Below are positions 8,101 through 13,367 of a stretch of DNA of 13,367 nt, piece after piece. Position numbers and translations under genes: made by a program. Below the pieces are notes generated by a model. That model had not been told where the DNA came from, ran no database searches, and worked only from the letters and a program-made list of their open reading frames with translations. Each line of letters starts with the position of its first letter. Position 1 is the first letter of the stretch. The DNA comes from Alphaproteobacteria bacterium (GTDB lineage: Bacteria; Pseudomonadota; Alphaproteobacteria; JAEULC01): assembly GCA_020851015.1 (NCBI GenBank), contig JADZDN010000404.1, positions 1 to 13,367 on the forward strand, in the 5' to 3' direction.

Positions 8101-8859
8101 CCCCTCGTCCTCGTCCTGCAGGGTCACAAGTTCGGGGCTGATGGCTTGGCCGCGCGCGATGCCGGCCGCGCCCGCCAGGCAGGCCTGCCTGCGGTCGGCA
8201 TCGAGAAGATAGAGAAGGGCGAAGGGGACGTCCTTCGGGTGCTTGGCAAGGGTCTCGGCGGCGATGATGCAGGCATCGGCCGGCGTTCGCGCGTCGCCGG
8301 TCCGCGCGGCGAGGTCGCGAAGGACGACCACGCGGCGTTCGCCGACCACCTTCTCGGTGATTTCGGCGACGGTCGCGAGGACGCCGCCGATGCCATTGGT
8401 CGCGGCCGCGTCCGGAACCGGGCTGTAGGCGATGGTGAAATGAGTTTCCTCGACAAACCCATGCCTGTTGAGCGCGAGCTCGAGGTCCTCGTTCCAGGTG
8501 GCCGGCCCGCCGTTGAACGGCGTATCGATCATCGGCTGGAGGATGTGCCAGATCTCGCTCCAGCATTCGCGGACGGGCTTCCCGAGCGCCCAGGGATGCT
8601 TGTCGCCCAGGATCGGACGATAGGCGTCATTGTAGATGCAAACATATTGCGGCCCCCACCACAGCAGCAATGGAAACCGGCTGGCCAGCAGCAGCGGGAT
8701 CATGACCTGTAGCGTCGGCGACCAGGCTTCCGCCGGGCCGATGGCGGTCCGGGACCAGTCGAATTCCCGGATCAATTGCCCCATCTCGCCGCCGCCGGCG
8801 ATGCCGGCGGTGCCGGAGCCGGCGCGACGCTCTTCGGACGGGCTTGGCGCCCTTGGCAT
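5155..8859 (-). CDS. Hybrid sensor histidine kinase with two kinase cores (HisKA and HWE) and two receiver domains
   Basis: The product has about 1,234 residues from ATG at 8859; an ATG 18 bases upstream gives 1,240, and residues below are numbered from that one. Order of domains: PAS-like sensor (about 35-175), GAF-like (180-345), HisKA with H-box FSNVSHEFRTP (phospho-acceptor H373), HATPase (N491/N495, QDTGTGIP 521-528, GSGIGLALV 552-560), receiver 1 (D657/D658, phospho-acceptor D700, S730, K752), PAS (785-898, ending ITERK), HWE/HisKA_2 dimerisation domain ELNHRVKNTLANVQ (H915), its HATPase with LHELGTNAVKYGALS and the diagnostic W-x-E (W1043, E1045), then receiver 2 (E1135/D1136, D1180, T1206, K1225). 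No membrane segment is seen, so it should be cytoplasmic. HWE kinases often sense light or general stress through PAS/GAF modules; the signal here is unknown. No separate response regulator is adjacent. Confidence 0.92.
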   Translation of the reverse strand: MPRAPSPSEERRAGSGTAGIAGGGEMGQLIREFDWSRTAIGPAEAWSPTLQVMIPLLLASRFPLLLWWGPQYVCIYNDAYRPILGDKHPWALGKPVRECWSEIWHILQPMIDTPFNGGPATWNEDLELALNRHGFVEETHFTIAYSPVPDAAATNGIGGVLATVAEITEKVVGERRVVVLRDLAARTGDARTPADACIIAAETLAKHPKDVPFALLYLLDADRRQACLAGAAGIARGQAISPELVTLQDEDEGKGWHLPSAATPIVVDDLPARFPAVPDAHRSGAPRAAVVLPIVALNPRESAGFLVVGVNPHLRLDGHHHDFLQLMKAQVASAIANARSYEEERKRAEALAEIDRAKTAFFSNVSHEFRTPLTLMLGPLEEWKRALGRSADALADPQFQQVDLVHRNALRLLKLVNTLLDFSRIEAGRVQATYEPTDLPAFTSDLASVFRSAVEKAGLRLAIDCPPLAEPAHVDREMWEKIVLNLMSNAFKFTFAGEIAVALRQTGTHFELSVQDTGTGIPQAEMPGLFERFHRVAGARGRTHEGSGIGLALVQELARLHGGLVTAESVYGKGSTFRVLVPRGHAHLPQKRRGASQSPVSTAIGVQPFVEEALRWLPNDGSFDQGVIQDVAGPARLEAATGERPRILVADDNADMRDYLRRLLGALYDVETVADGDAALAAIGQRIPDLVLADVMMPRLDGLGLLARLRAEPRTRTLPVILLSARAGEEARVEGLHMGADDYLTKPFSARELLAHVAMNIQAARLRRESEQALRVSEERFRHMADNAPVMIWVSEPDGTATYLSKSWYQFTGQTPETGLGDGWLDAVHSEDRASVNDAFVAANASRDAFRLEYRLLRADGAYRWMIDAAAPRFGPADEFLGYIGSVIDITERKQVEETHQFLVAELNHRVKNTLANVQAIAHQMLRRTRSPSEFVPSFTGRIQSLARVHGMLGATAWQGADLRDLIRDQLLAGAVDETKVRASGPPARLESQMALHVALMLHELGTNAVKYGALSVPQGVVAITWTVDRGMLRLRWAERAGPAVRAPAARGFGRTLIEQSARGEGGAAHMSVETEGVVWTVALPLPGPTEDSRAAKPPASPPVRSSAPFVPEGASTGQLAGKRFLVVEDEPLVSLDIVAMLEAAGAEVVGPASNARDALSIVEATQLDAALLDANLRGQPVDAIAGALARRNVPFLFVTGYGPESLPGAFARTAMLPKPFSQDQLVMAASALV

Positions 8860-8866
8860 GGGTGAA

Positions 8867-8873
8867 CTCCCCC
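8867..8873 (-). promoter_or_regulatory. Shine-Dalgarno GGGGGAG supporting the second ATG of the sensor kinase
   Basis: GGGGGAG lies 7 bases upstream of ATG 8857-8859, an ideal spacing. The first ATG (8875-8877) has no comparable site, so translation probably begins at MPRAPSPSEERR. Confidence 0.6.
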
Positions 8874-9029
8874 GCATGCAAACCCACTCAACTCGGGCGA
8901 ACGCCCGTCGGGCCCCGCGGTTCCAAGAAAAACGGCTGCCGTCTCGGCTGATGCGGTCCGGCCTGGCCAGGGCTAGGATGCGGCCCGGGAGCGGGCGTGG
9001 CGCCCGGGGGCTTCGGGGAAGTTGAGCCC

Positions 9030-9641
9030 ATGAGCATCGAGTTCCTGCTGACCTCGCTGATCGTCGTCGTCTCGCCGGGCACCGGCGTGATCTTCACCCT
9101 GGCGGCGGGGCTGTCGCGGGGGGCGCGCGCCAGCGTGGTCGCCGCGTTCGGCTGCACGCTGGGCATCGTGCCGCACATGGCGGCGGCGATCCTGGGCTTG
9201 GCGGCGCTGCTGCACACCAGCGCCGTGGCTTTCCAGACCTTCAAGTATCTCGGCGTCGCCTACCTGCTCTACATGGCGTGGAGCGCGCTGAAGGAGCACG
9301 GCGCGATGCGCGTGGAGAAGGACGAGCGCCGGCGCTCGTCGCTGCAGGTGAGCGTGTCGGCCATCCTGGTCAACATCCTGAACCCGAAGCTGTCGATCTT
9401 CTTCTTCGCCTTCCTGCCGCAGTTCGTCAGCGCGGACGAGGCGCATCCGCTGGCGCGGATGGCGGAGCTGAGCGGCGTGTTCATGGCGCTGACCTTCGCG
9501 GTCTTCGTCGTCTACGGTCTATTCGCGGCGGCGGTGCGCAGCCACGTCCTGGCGCGGCCGCGCGTGCTGGCGTGGATGCGCCGCCTGTTCGCGGGCGCCT
9601 TCGCGCTGCTGGGGCTAAAGCTGGCGCTGGCCGAGCGGTAA
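9030..9641 (+). CDS. LysE/RhtB-family exporter
   Basis: The product has 203 residues from ATG at 9030. An open frame upstream to 8997 adds MAPGGFGEVEP, which does not look like the family N-terminus. The start MSIEFLLTSLIVVVSPGTGV, with the near-N-terminal S-P-G-x-G motif, is typical of LysE/RhtB transporters. So are GARASVVAAFGCTLG and the VNILNPKLSIFFFAFLPQF block in the middle. About six hydrophobic segments are visible. The family exports amino acids or related small metabolites by proton exchange at the inner membrane; the substrate cannot be predicted. A GGGGAAG lies about 8-10 bases upstream. The gene is divergent from the sensor kinase and converges on the small minus-strand gene with a 7-base gap. 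Confidence 0.9.
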   Translation: MSIEFLLTSLIVVVSPGTGVIFTLAAGLSRGARASVVAAFGCTLGIVPHMAAAILGLAALLHTSAVAFQTFKYLGVAYLLYMAWSALKEHGAMRVEKDERRRSSLQVSVSAILVNILNPKLSIFFFAFLPQFVSADEAHPLARMAELSGVFMALTFAVFVVYGLFAAAVRSHVLARPRVLAWMRRLFAGAFALLGLKLALAER

Positions 9642-9648
9642 AGTCGCT

Positions 9649-9873
9649 TCAGCGCCGCTTGACGATCGGCGTGGCGTTGCCTCGGCGGTCGAGGATGAAA
9701 TCCGGCGGCGGCGCCTTGCTGGCGTTGAGGGCGCATTTCAGCGTCGCGGGATCGGCATAGCGCGGCGGGGCGTTCAGCGCGACCAGGCGGCACGCCTCGA
9801 GCTCGTTCGACGCCATCAGCCAGAACATTTCCCGGGCGTCGTCCTCGGTCGACCAGACGCAAAAATACGGCAT
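9649..9873 (-). CDS. Small protein of unknown function
   Basis: The product has 74 residues from the second of two tandem ATGs; the first, at 9876, would give 75. GGAG (9879-9882) is 5 bases from the second ATG but only 2 from the first. The sequence MPYFCVWSTEDDAREMFWLMASNELEACRLVAL has amphipathic helical character. It is followed by a basic tail (DRRGNATPIVKRR). No signal peptide, membrane segment or known motif is seen. It overlaps no other gene and sits convergently against the LysE gene. Coding is supported by the ribosome site and by length in a region otherwise without a gene, but conservation cannot be checked here. Confidence 0.55.
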   Translation of the reverse strand: MPYFCVWSTEDDAREMFWLMASNELEACRLVALNAPPRYADPATLKCALNASKAPPPDFILDRRGNATPIVKRR

Positions 9874-9981
9874 CATCGCTCCATCGCCCCCGGCGCAAAT
9901 TAGGACGGGCGGGCGCGCGCCGTCGATGCGCGGGAGTACGCCGGGCGATCTACCTATGGGGGGCGGCCGGGGAGCGGGACG

Positions 9982-11316
9982 CTACCGGCTCTGCCAGGCA
10001 TCCTTCATCCCGTACCAGCGCATCACCGCGGGCACGAACCAGGGGTTGCCGGCGCAGAAGGGCACGGTCGGGAAGGACAGGTCGGCGAAGACCGTGCGGG
10101 CCTCGGCCTTGTCGAGGATGCGCGCGGCCGCCTTGCGGCCGAGATAGGTGCCCATCGGCAGGCCGGCGAAACAGTAGCCGCCCGCGAAATGGATGCCCCG
10201 GTGCGTGACCAGGTGCGGCCACAGGTCGAACGTGCCGGCGCAGCGCCCGGTCCAGGAATGCGCGATCTTGAACTTGGCGAATTCGGGCACGATGCGCGTC
10301 ACGTCGGCATGGAGCTGGGCGCCCTTGGCGCGCGCCGAGCTGGGCCGCGTGCCGGTGCGCCACAGGAACAGCAGCCGCGTGCCGTCGGGCGAGCGGCGCA
10401 GCGAGATGATGTCGTGCACGTGGTCGATATAGGTGCGGTCCTGCGGCAGGATGCGCTGGACGGTGGCGGGATCGAGCGGCTCGGTCGCGATCATGTAGGC
10501 GTCGAACGGGATGATGCGCCGCCGCAGCCAGGGCATCAGCGGCCCGGTATAGCCGTTGGTCGCGACCAGCACGTCGCGGGCGCGGGTTTCGCCCATGGTG
10601 GTGCGCACGCGGAAGCTGCCCGGGTCGCCGTCGATCGCGGTCACCGGCGTGCGGCCGATCAGCGCGACGCCGGCCGCGCGCGCGCGGTCGAGCAGGCCCT
10701 GGTGGTCGAGGCCGGGATGGATCGAGCCGAGCGAGGGCACCATCAGCCCGCCCATGTAGCGCTCGCTCGCCAGCTCGGCGCGCACCTCGGCAGCGGACAG
10801 CATGGCGAACTCGGTGCCCAGGTGCTTGCGGCGGCGCTCGAACTCGTCGGCGACGTCGTCGTACTGCCGGCGCGTCTTGCACAGGATCAGCCGGCCGCGC
10901 TGGCGGAAGCCGCAGGCGATCTGCTCGCGCTCCACGCGCTCGACCACCGCGTCGAAGGCGGCCTTCATCTCGCGATAGACGGCGACCGCGTAGGCGTCGC
11001 CGCGGCTCAGCTGCAGGTCGCGGAAACCGTGCTTCAGCGTCTGGCCGACATAGCCGGCGTTGCGCGTGCTGGCGCCGTGGCCCAGGTCCTCGGCGTCCAG
11101 CACCACGACGCCGCGCCCGGCCCGCGCCAGGTCGATCGCGGCGTTGAGGCCGGTGAAGCCCGAGCCGACGATGGCCACGTCGACCGCCGGCGGCGGCGCG
11201 GTCGGCACCGCGGGCGTGCGCGGCGCGGCCTCCCACCAGTAGGGCGTGTCCTTGAAGCCGGGCGCGAAGATGTCGCCGTCGGCGGGAATCGATCGGTTGC
11301 GCGCGTCGTCGGGCAT
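9982..11316 (-). CDS. FAD-dependent oxidoreductase of the DAO family (PuuB/OrdL-like)
   Basis: The product has 444 residues from ATG at 11316. The frame is open to a TTG at 11394, which overlaps the stop of the DUF2726 gene as TTGA, but the added 26 residues are unlike the family. The Rossmann dinucleotide-binding motif is VDVAIVGSGFTG (45-56), with acidic D74 closing the beta-alpha-beta unit. It is followed by GASTRNAGY (81-89), the FAD-contacting A-S-x-R-N-x-G stretch typical of glycine oxidase, sarcosine oxidase and gamma-glutamylputrescine oxidase relatives. LVATNGYT (250-257), WTGRCAGTFDLWPH (355-368) and FAGGYCFAGLPMGTYLG (377-393) fit the C-terminal FAD-binding part. Such enzymes oxidise secondary or primary amines or amino acids to imines, passing electrons to oxygen or quinone. 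The substrate is unknown, and no polyamine genes are nearby. It lies 74 bases downstream of the DUF2726 gene on the same strand. Confidence 0.88.
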   Translation of the reverse strand: MPDDARNRSIPADGDIFAPGFKDTPYWWEAAPRTPAVPTAPPPAVDVAIVGSGFTGLNAAIDLARAGRGVVVLDAEDLGHGASTRNAGYVGQTLKHGFRDLQLSRGDAYAVAVYREMKAAFDAVVERVEREQIACGFRQRGRLILCKTRRQYDDVADEFERRRKHLGTEFAMLSAAEVRAELASERYMGGLMVPSLGSIHPGLDHQGLLDRARAAGVALIGRTPVTAIDGDPGSFRVRTTMGETRARDVLVATNGYTGPLMPWLRRRIIPFDAYMIATEPLDPATVQRILPQDRTYIDHVHDIISLRRSPDGTRLLFLWRTGTRPSSARAKGAQLHADVTRIVPEFAKFKIAHSWTGRCAGTFDLWPHLVTHRGIHFAGGYCFAGLPMGTYLGRKAAARILDKAEARTVFADLSFPTVPFCAGNPWFVPAVMRWYGMKDAWQSR

Positions 11317-11390
11317 ATCGGCATCCGCTGCGGTCGCTACCAGGCCCGCACCGGGCGGGCCGGCGAAGTCTAGACCGCCGCGCCGAAACC

Positions 11391-12056
11391 TCAAACCCGC
11401 GCGCGGCGAAGCCCGACCACGCGGCTGTCCGGCAGCTGCGACGCGCCGCCGTTCACGGGTGCGCCCGGGCTCCAGCCGAGCACCGCGCGCAGGCGGGATC
11501 GGATCTCCTCGTCGCCGTCCTCGGCGGACACTTCGATGTAGCGCACGCCGGCCTTGCGCAGCGCCTCTTTCTTGACGGCGTCGCGGGCGGCCGCCGTGCC
11601 TTGGTAGTGGCCGGCGCCCTGAAATTCCACGGCCACCACCGGCCAGCCATACTGGTCGATCACGAGGATATCGACCCGCTTGCTGTTGATCGAACGGAAG
11701 GCGCTATGACACGGCGAGCGCAAGATTTCGCCCAGGCTGGTCTGCGCGAAGACGCGATAGCCGCTGCGCGACGCCATCAGCTCCGCTTCGATGATCTTGA
11801 ACGGGCGGTATTCGGACGGGCTGAGCACGCGCTGGCGGCTGAACGACGACGCCATCACGGCTTTCAGTTGCTCGCCGACATCGGTCAGATCGGGTTCCTG
11901 TGCCCTCGGCGAACCGGACCAAGGGCGGACGAGGCGAAGCCGCCGCCAGCGCTTCGGTCGCGTGGGACCGCTGGCAAGGCCCGCCAGGAAGAACAGCAGC
12001 AGGACCAGCGTCAGTCCGACGACAAACGACGCGTCCCCGAACACCAGGTGCGACAT
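11391..12056 (-). CDS. Membrane-anchored DUF2726 (restriction-endonuclease-like) protein
   Basis: The product has 221 residues from ATG at 12056, chosen over an in-frame ATG at 12098 because GGAG (12064-12067) lies 7 bases upstream. A single hydrophobic segment (about residues 10-28) followed by a basic stretch (PTRPKRWRRLRLVR) predicts an N-terminal anchor with the rest in the cytoplasm. The domain starts at LSPSEYRPFKIIEAEL (78-93) and YRVFAQTSLGEIL (100-112). It continues with INSKRVDILVID (123-134), VVAVEFQGAGHYQG (140-153) and ARDAVKKEALRKAGV (157-171). This is the DUF2726 pattern, thought to have a PD-(D/E)xK nuclease-like fold: D129 and E144 are candidate active-site acids, though the position of the usual lysine is Q146. 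H150, D159 and K163 belong to the conserved core. DNA cleavage has not been shown for most members; a role in nucleic-acid handling is inferred. Confidence 0.78.
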   Translation of the reverse strand: MSHLVFGDASFVVGLTLVLLLFFLAGLASGPTRPKRWRRLRLVRPWSGSPRAQEPDLTDVGEQLKAVMASSFSRQRVLSPSEYRPFKIIEAELMASRSGYRVFAQTSLGEILRSPCHSAFRSINSKRVDILVIDQYGWPVVAVEFQGAGHYQGTAAARDAVKKEALRKAGVRYIEVSAEDGDEEIRSRLRAVLGWSPGAPVNGGASQLPDSRVVGLRRARV

Positions 12057-12063
12057 CGGCAAT

Positions 12064-12067
12064 CTCC
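12064..12067 (-). promoter_or_regulatory. Shine-Dalgarno GGAG deciding the DUF2726 start
   Basis: GGAG on the minus strand lies 7 bases before ATG 12054-12056. This favours that codon over the in-frame ATG 42 bases upstream. Confidence 0.5.
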
Positions 12068-12337
12068 GCGGGTGCGCTGCATCGGCCAGGAAAATCATTG
12101 GCGGCGACTGCAGCGCGATCTTCCACCGCGAAGTATAACCAGAACAGCATGCCCGCTGGTAAAGGAATCCGCCAGAAGAGCGGCGCGTATTTTATTGTAT
12201 TTTTAGGAGCTTTTCCTTCGAGTCGCGGGCGCATCGACGGCGGCGCCGCGGGATTCAGCGTCCGACTGCCGGGCCCGGCATCAGCGCCCGCGCGCGTTTG
12301 CCCGCCGCGCCGGTTCCTGCTAAGCCCAGGGCCGGCC

Positions 12338-12343
12338 GGAGGA
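12338..12343 (+). promoter_or_regulatory. Shine-Dalgarno GGAGGA with unusually long spacing
   Basis: This strong GGAGGA is 13 bases before the MFS ATG, longer than the usual 5-9. No in-frame start lies between them, so the ATG is still preferred. Confidence 0.45.
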
Positions 12344-12356
12344 TAACGCAGCAATC

Positions 12357-13367
12357 ATGCCCGCATCCGAACAGGCTGCCCCGCACGGGGCGGCGTTGAT
12401 CGAATCCGCCTATGCGTGGCGGCGCCTGGTGGCGTCGCTGGTGCTCAGCACGATCGGCGGCATCGGCCTGTGGTCGGTGGTCGTGGTGCTGCCGGCGGTG
12501 CAGGCCGAGTTCCAGGTCGCGCGCGGCGAGGCGTCGCTGCCCTATACCGCGACGATGATCGGCTTCGCGCTGGGCGCGATGCTGATGGGCCGGGTGGCCG
12601 ACCGCTTCGGCGTCATGGTGCCGCTGGCGATCGGCGCGGTGTCGCTCAGCATCGGCTACCTGGCGGCGTCGGCGTCGATGAGCCTGTGGCAGTTCGCGCT
12701 GGCCCAGGGCGTGTTGATCGGGCTGTTCGGCAGCTCGTGCACCTTCGGGCCGCTGGTGGCCGACGTGTCGCACTGGTTCACGCGCAACCGTGGCATGGCG
12801 GTGTCGATCGTCGCCAGCGGCAACTACCTGGCCGGCACGATCTGGCCGCCGGTGCTGCAGCATTTCACCGCGCTTCTGGGCTGGCGGCAGACGATGGTGG
12901 GGGTGGCGATCTTCTGCGCGCTGACGATGCTGCCCCTGACCGTGGCGCTGCGCCGCCCGTCGCCGGTCGCGCGCGGCGGCGCCGCGCCGCTGCCGATGCC
13001 CGATGCGGGCGGCCGCGCGCCGGTGTCGCCCGCCGTGCTGCAGACCCTGCTGTCGCTGGCGGGGGTGGCCTGCTGCGTCGCCATGTCGATGCCGCAGGTC
13101 CACATCGTCGCCTATTGCGGCGACCTGGGCTACGGCGTGGCGCGCGGGGCGGAGATGCTGTCCTTGATGCTGGGCCTCGGCGTGATCAGCCGGCTGGCCT
13201 CGGGCTGGATCGCCGACCGCATCGGCGGCGTGCGCACGCTGCTGCTGGGTTCGGCGCTGCAATGCCTGACCCTGGTCTTCTACCTGCCGTTCGACGGGCT
13301 GATGTCGCTCTACATCGTCTCGGCCCTGTTCGGCCTCAGCCAGGGCGGCATCGTGCCGAGCTACGCC
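12357..13367 (+). CDS. MFS transporter, N-terminal 337 residues (continues beyond the window)
   Basis: Translation from ATG at 12357 (MPASEQAAPHGAALIESAYAWRRL) is open to the window edge. After a short cytoplasmic N-terminus come alternating hydrophobic helices with the MFS signature loop between helices 2 and 3, GRVADRFGVMVPL (G-x-x-x-D-R-x-G). The matching loop after helix 8 is SGWIADRIGGVRTLL. AQGVLIGLFGSSCTFGPL, WFTRNRGMAVSIVASGNYLAG and the central Ala/Pro-rich loop (about residues 200-222) resemble monocarboxylate/oxalate-formate-type MFS porters. About ten of twelve helices are visible. The family moves small organic solutes across the inner membrane using the proton gradient; the substrate cannot be told. 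The gene is transcribed away from the DUF2726 gene. Confidence 0.88.
   Translation, partial: MPASEQAAPHGAALIESAYAWRRLVASLVLSTIGGIGLWSVVVVLPAVQAEFQVARGEASLPYTATMIGFALGAMLMGRVADRFGVMVPLAIGAVSLSIGYLAASASMSLWQFALAQGVLIGLFGSSCTFGPLVADVSHWFTRNRGMAVSIVASGNYLAGTIWPPVLQHFTALLGWRQTMVGVAIFCALTMLPLTVALRRPSPVARGGAAPLPMPDAGGRAPVSPAVLQTLLSLAGVACCVAMSMPQVHIVAYCGDLGYGVARGAEMLSLMLGLGVISRLASGWIADRIGGVRTLLLGSALQCLTLVFYLPFDGLMSLYIVSALFGLSQGGIVPSYA

Larger units (their letters stand above)
12057..12356. other. 300-base divergent intergenic region
   Basis: This lies between the divergent DUF2726 and MFS starts. Two AT-rich patches stand out in GC-rich surroundings. One is AGTATAAC at 12132-12139, which read on the minus strand gives TATACT, one mismatch from a -10 box and 76 bases before the DUF2726 start; no convincing -35 is seen. 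The other is GTATTTTATTGTATTTTT at 12188-12205, the most AT-rich stretch in the region, about 150 bases before the MFS start. Both could be promoter or regulator-binding DNA. No conserved small gene is apparent. Confidence 0.4.

Noticed and set aside
5650..8712. A 1,020-codon open frame antisense to the sensor kinase
   Set aside because: It mirrors the kinase codons in a GC-rich gene, shows no domain, and is rich in Arg/Ala/Gly/His as expected for antisense frames.
11317..11394. TTG start of the FAD oxidoreductase overlapping the DUF2726 stop (TTGA)
   Set aside because: There is no ribosome site, and the extra 26 residues are unlike the family; the ATG at 11316 starts just before the family-like sequence.
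12255..13262. A 335-codon minus-strand frame opposite the MFS gene
   Set aside because: It is dominated by His/Gln/Arg/Ala runs typical of an antisense frame; the plus strand encodes clear MFS helices and loops.

Overview
The window is very GC-rich and gene-dense, with short intergenic gaps. The protein families and their style (an NrdB C-terminus of alphaproteobacterial type, an HWE-type histidine kinase, an alkaline phosphatase/phospholipase C-like secreted enzyme, LysE and MFS transporters) suggest the chromosome of an alphaproteobacterium, perhaps Rhodospirillales or Hyphomicrobiales. That is an inference from recognised families, not from a phylogenetic marker. No rRNA, tRNA, CRISPR, transposase or phage gene was seen.

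Layout. Bases 3-152 (+) are the C-terminal end of a ribonucleotide reductase small subunit. It is followed closely by an AMMECR1-domain gene (169-834, +). This converges on a minus-strand gene (start TTG at 1551) that encodes three homing-endonuclease-associated (HNR-like) repeats. That gene needs a TTG start, and its frame has no stop before the window edge. The boundary between the two genes holds a C/G-tract element of intergenic-repeat type. Next, all on the minus strand and listed from low to high coordinates, come a nitroreductase (1696-2385), a large imperfect palindrome (about 2423-2527), and a secreted MlaC/Ttg2D-like protein (2548-3096). A small secreted plus-strand protein (3307-3618) converges on a secreted acid phosphatase/phospholipase C-type enzyme (3638-5023, -). 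Upstream of that enzyme on the same strand lies a roughly 1,234-residue hybrid sensor kinase (5155-8859, -).

The second part has a LysE-family exporter (9030-9641, +) divergent from the kinase, then a small unknown minus-strand protein (9649-9873), an FAD-dependent amine/amino-acid oxidase of the DAO family (9982-11316, -), and a membrane-anchored DUF2726 nuclease-like protein (11391-12056, -). After a 300-base divergent intergenic region comes the N-terminal 337 residues of an MFS transporter (12357 to the window end, +).

No single multi-gene system is evident. The genes look like a mixture of housekeeping, envelope/transport and redox functions. The most unusual items are the kinase, which carries two complete kinase cores (classical HisKA and HWE) plus two receiver domains; the HNR-repeat gene with its uncertain 3' end; an AMMECR1 protein that lacks the family's Arg-Gly-Cys motif; and two structured intergenic elements.
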